Positions 63,954 to 64,000 of a DNA stretch of 64,000 nt are shown piece after piece (the stretch's first letter is position 1; every line of letters starts with the position of its first letter). The notes below the pieces were generated by a model that worked only from the letters and a program-made list of their open reading frames with translations, was not told where the DNA came from and did not search any database. Source of the DNA: Reichenbachiella agarivorans (GTDB taxonomy: Bacteria > Bacteroidota > Bacteroidia > Cytophagales > Cyclobacteriaceae); NCBI RefSeq assembly GCF_025502585.1, contig NZ_CP106679.1, positions 1,469,001 through 1,533,000 on the forward strand, written 5' to 3'. Made by a program: the position numbers and the translations under genes.

Positions 63954-64000
63954 TCTGTCACGACTTTGAGCCAGATATATTAATTTAACAGCCAAATAAA

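Noticed and set aside
1-64000. CRISPR arrays, tRNA or rRNA genes, insertion sequences
   Set aside because: Intergenic gaps were read by eye. No regular spacer-repeat pattern, cloverleaf-like sequence, rRNA motif or transposase was found; a covariance-model search would be needed to exclude small RNAs.

Overview
The window looks like chromosome of a gliding member of the Bacteroidota, most likely class Cytophagia and possibly a marine Reichenbachiella-like lineage (genus is a guess). The evidence is three gliding lipoprotein/membrane genes (gldB, gldD, gldE), a porZ-like type IX secretion gene, the Bacteroidota order mutY-ssb-gldE-gldD next to an HU gene, a 29-residue AURKAIP1/COX24-type protein, promoter -7 elements of the TAnnTTTG type, and the general lack of Shine-Dalgarno sequences. 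No rRNA, tRNA, CRISPR array, insertion sequence or prophage was seen.

Layout. 1-5832: the end of an unknown gene, pheS, and a dinB-dnaE pair that looks like a damage-inducible mutagenesis cassette, with a palindrome at its promoter. 5840-30448: about 25 kb of genes all on the minus strand, forming a surface polysaccharide locus. In map order it holds an initiating sugar-phosphate transferase, six glycosyltransferases, an acyltransferase, a Wzy-like polymerase, a Wzx flippase, a decayed rfbD, a Wzz/GumC-like chain-length protein, a six-SLBB export protein, the complete sulfate activation set cysQ-cysN-cysD-cysC, and five nucleotide-sugar genes (hexosamine dehydrogenase, UDP-xylose synthase, rfbC, rfbA, UDP-glucuronate 4-epimerase). 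The 7.3-17.3 kb core is clearly AT-richer than the rest, which fits a swapped-in serotype cassette.

30565-35112: a cytochrome c maturation operon ccmB-C-D-E-F whose CcmE carries the Cys-x3-Tyr variant of the heme-binding site. 35144-45130: serine dehydratase, a small beta-barrel protein, gldB, an orphan glycosyltransferase, a zinc-ribbon membrane protein, rho, serS, an acetyltransferase, a DUF4286 protein and a solitary NUMOD4/HNH protein. 45183-50195: a divergent pair made of a secreted TPR-CHAT protease-like protein and a secreted Ig-like repeat protein. 50262-55823: recG, gldD, gldE, ssb and mutY on the minus strand. 55947-58771: HU, a TPR protein, the 29-residue ribosomal-type protein and an RNase E/G gene on the plus strand. 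58833-63953: an acidic unknown protein facing ferredoxin, thymidine kinase, porZ and recO.

How the parts fit: the polysaccharide locus has the parts of a Wzx/Wzy pathway (initiation, assembly, flipping, polymerisation, chain length, export). The nucleotide-sugar genes supply uronic acids and pentose, and the cys genes could supply PAPS for sulfation, although no sulfotransferase is present here. The Gld and PorZ proteins belong to the type IX secretion and gliding apparatus. The strongest points for follow-up are the rfbD fossil, the CxxxY CcmE, the dinB-dnaE operator, the repeats upstream of cysC and the CHAT/Ig-like pair.
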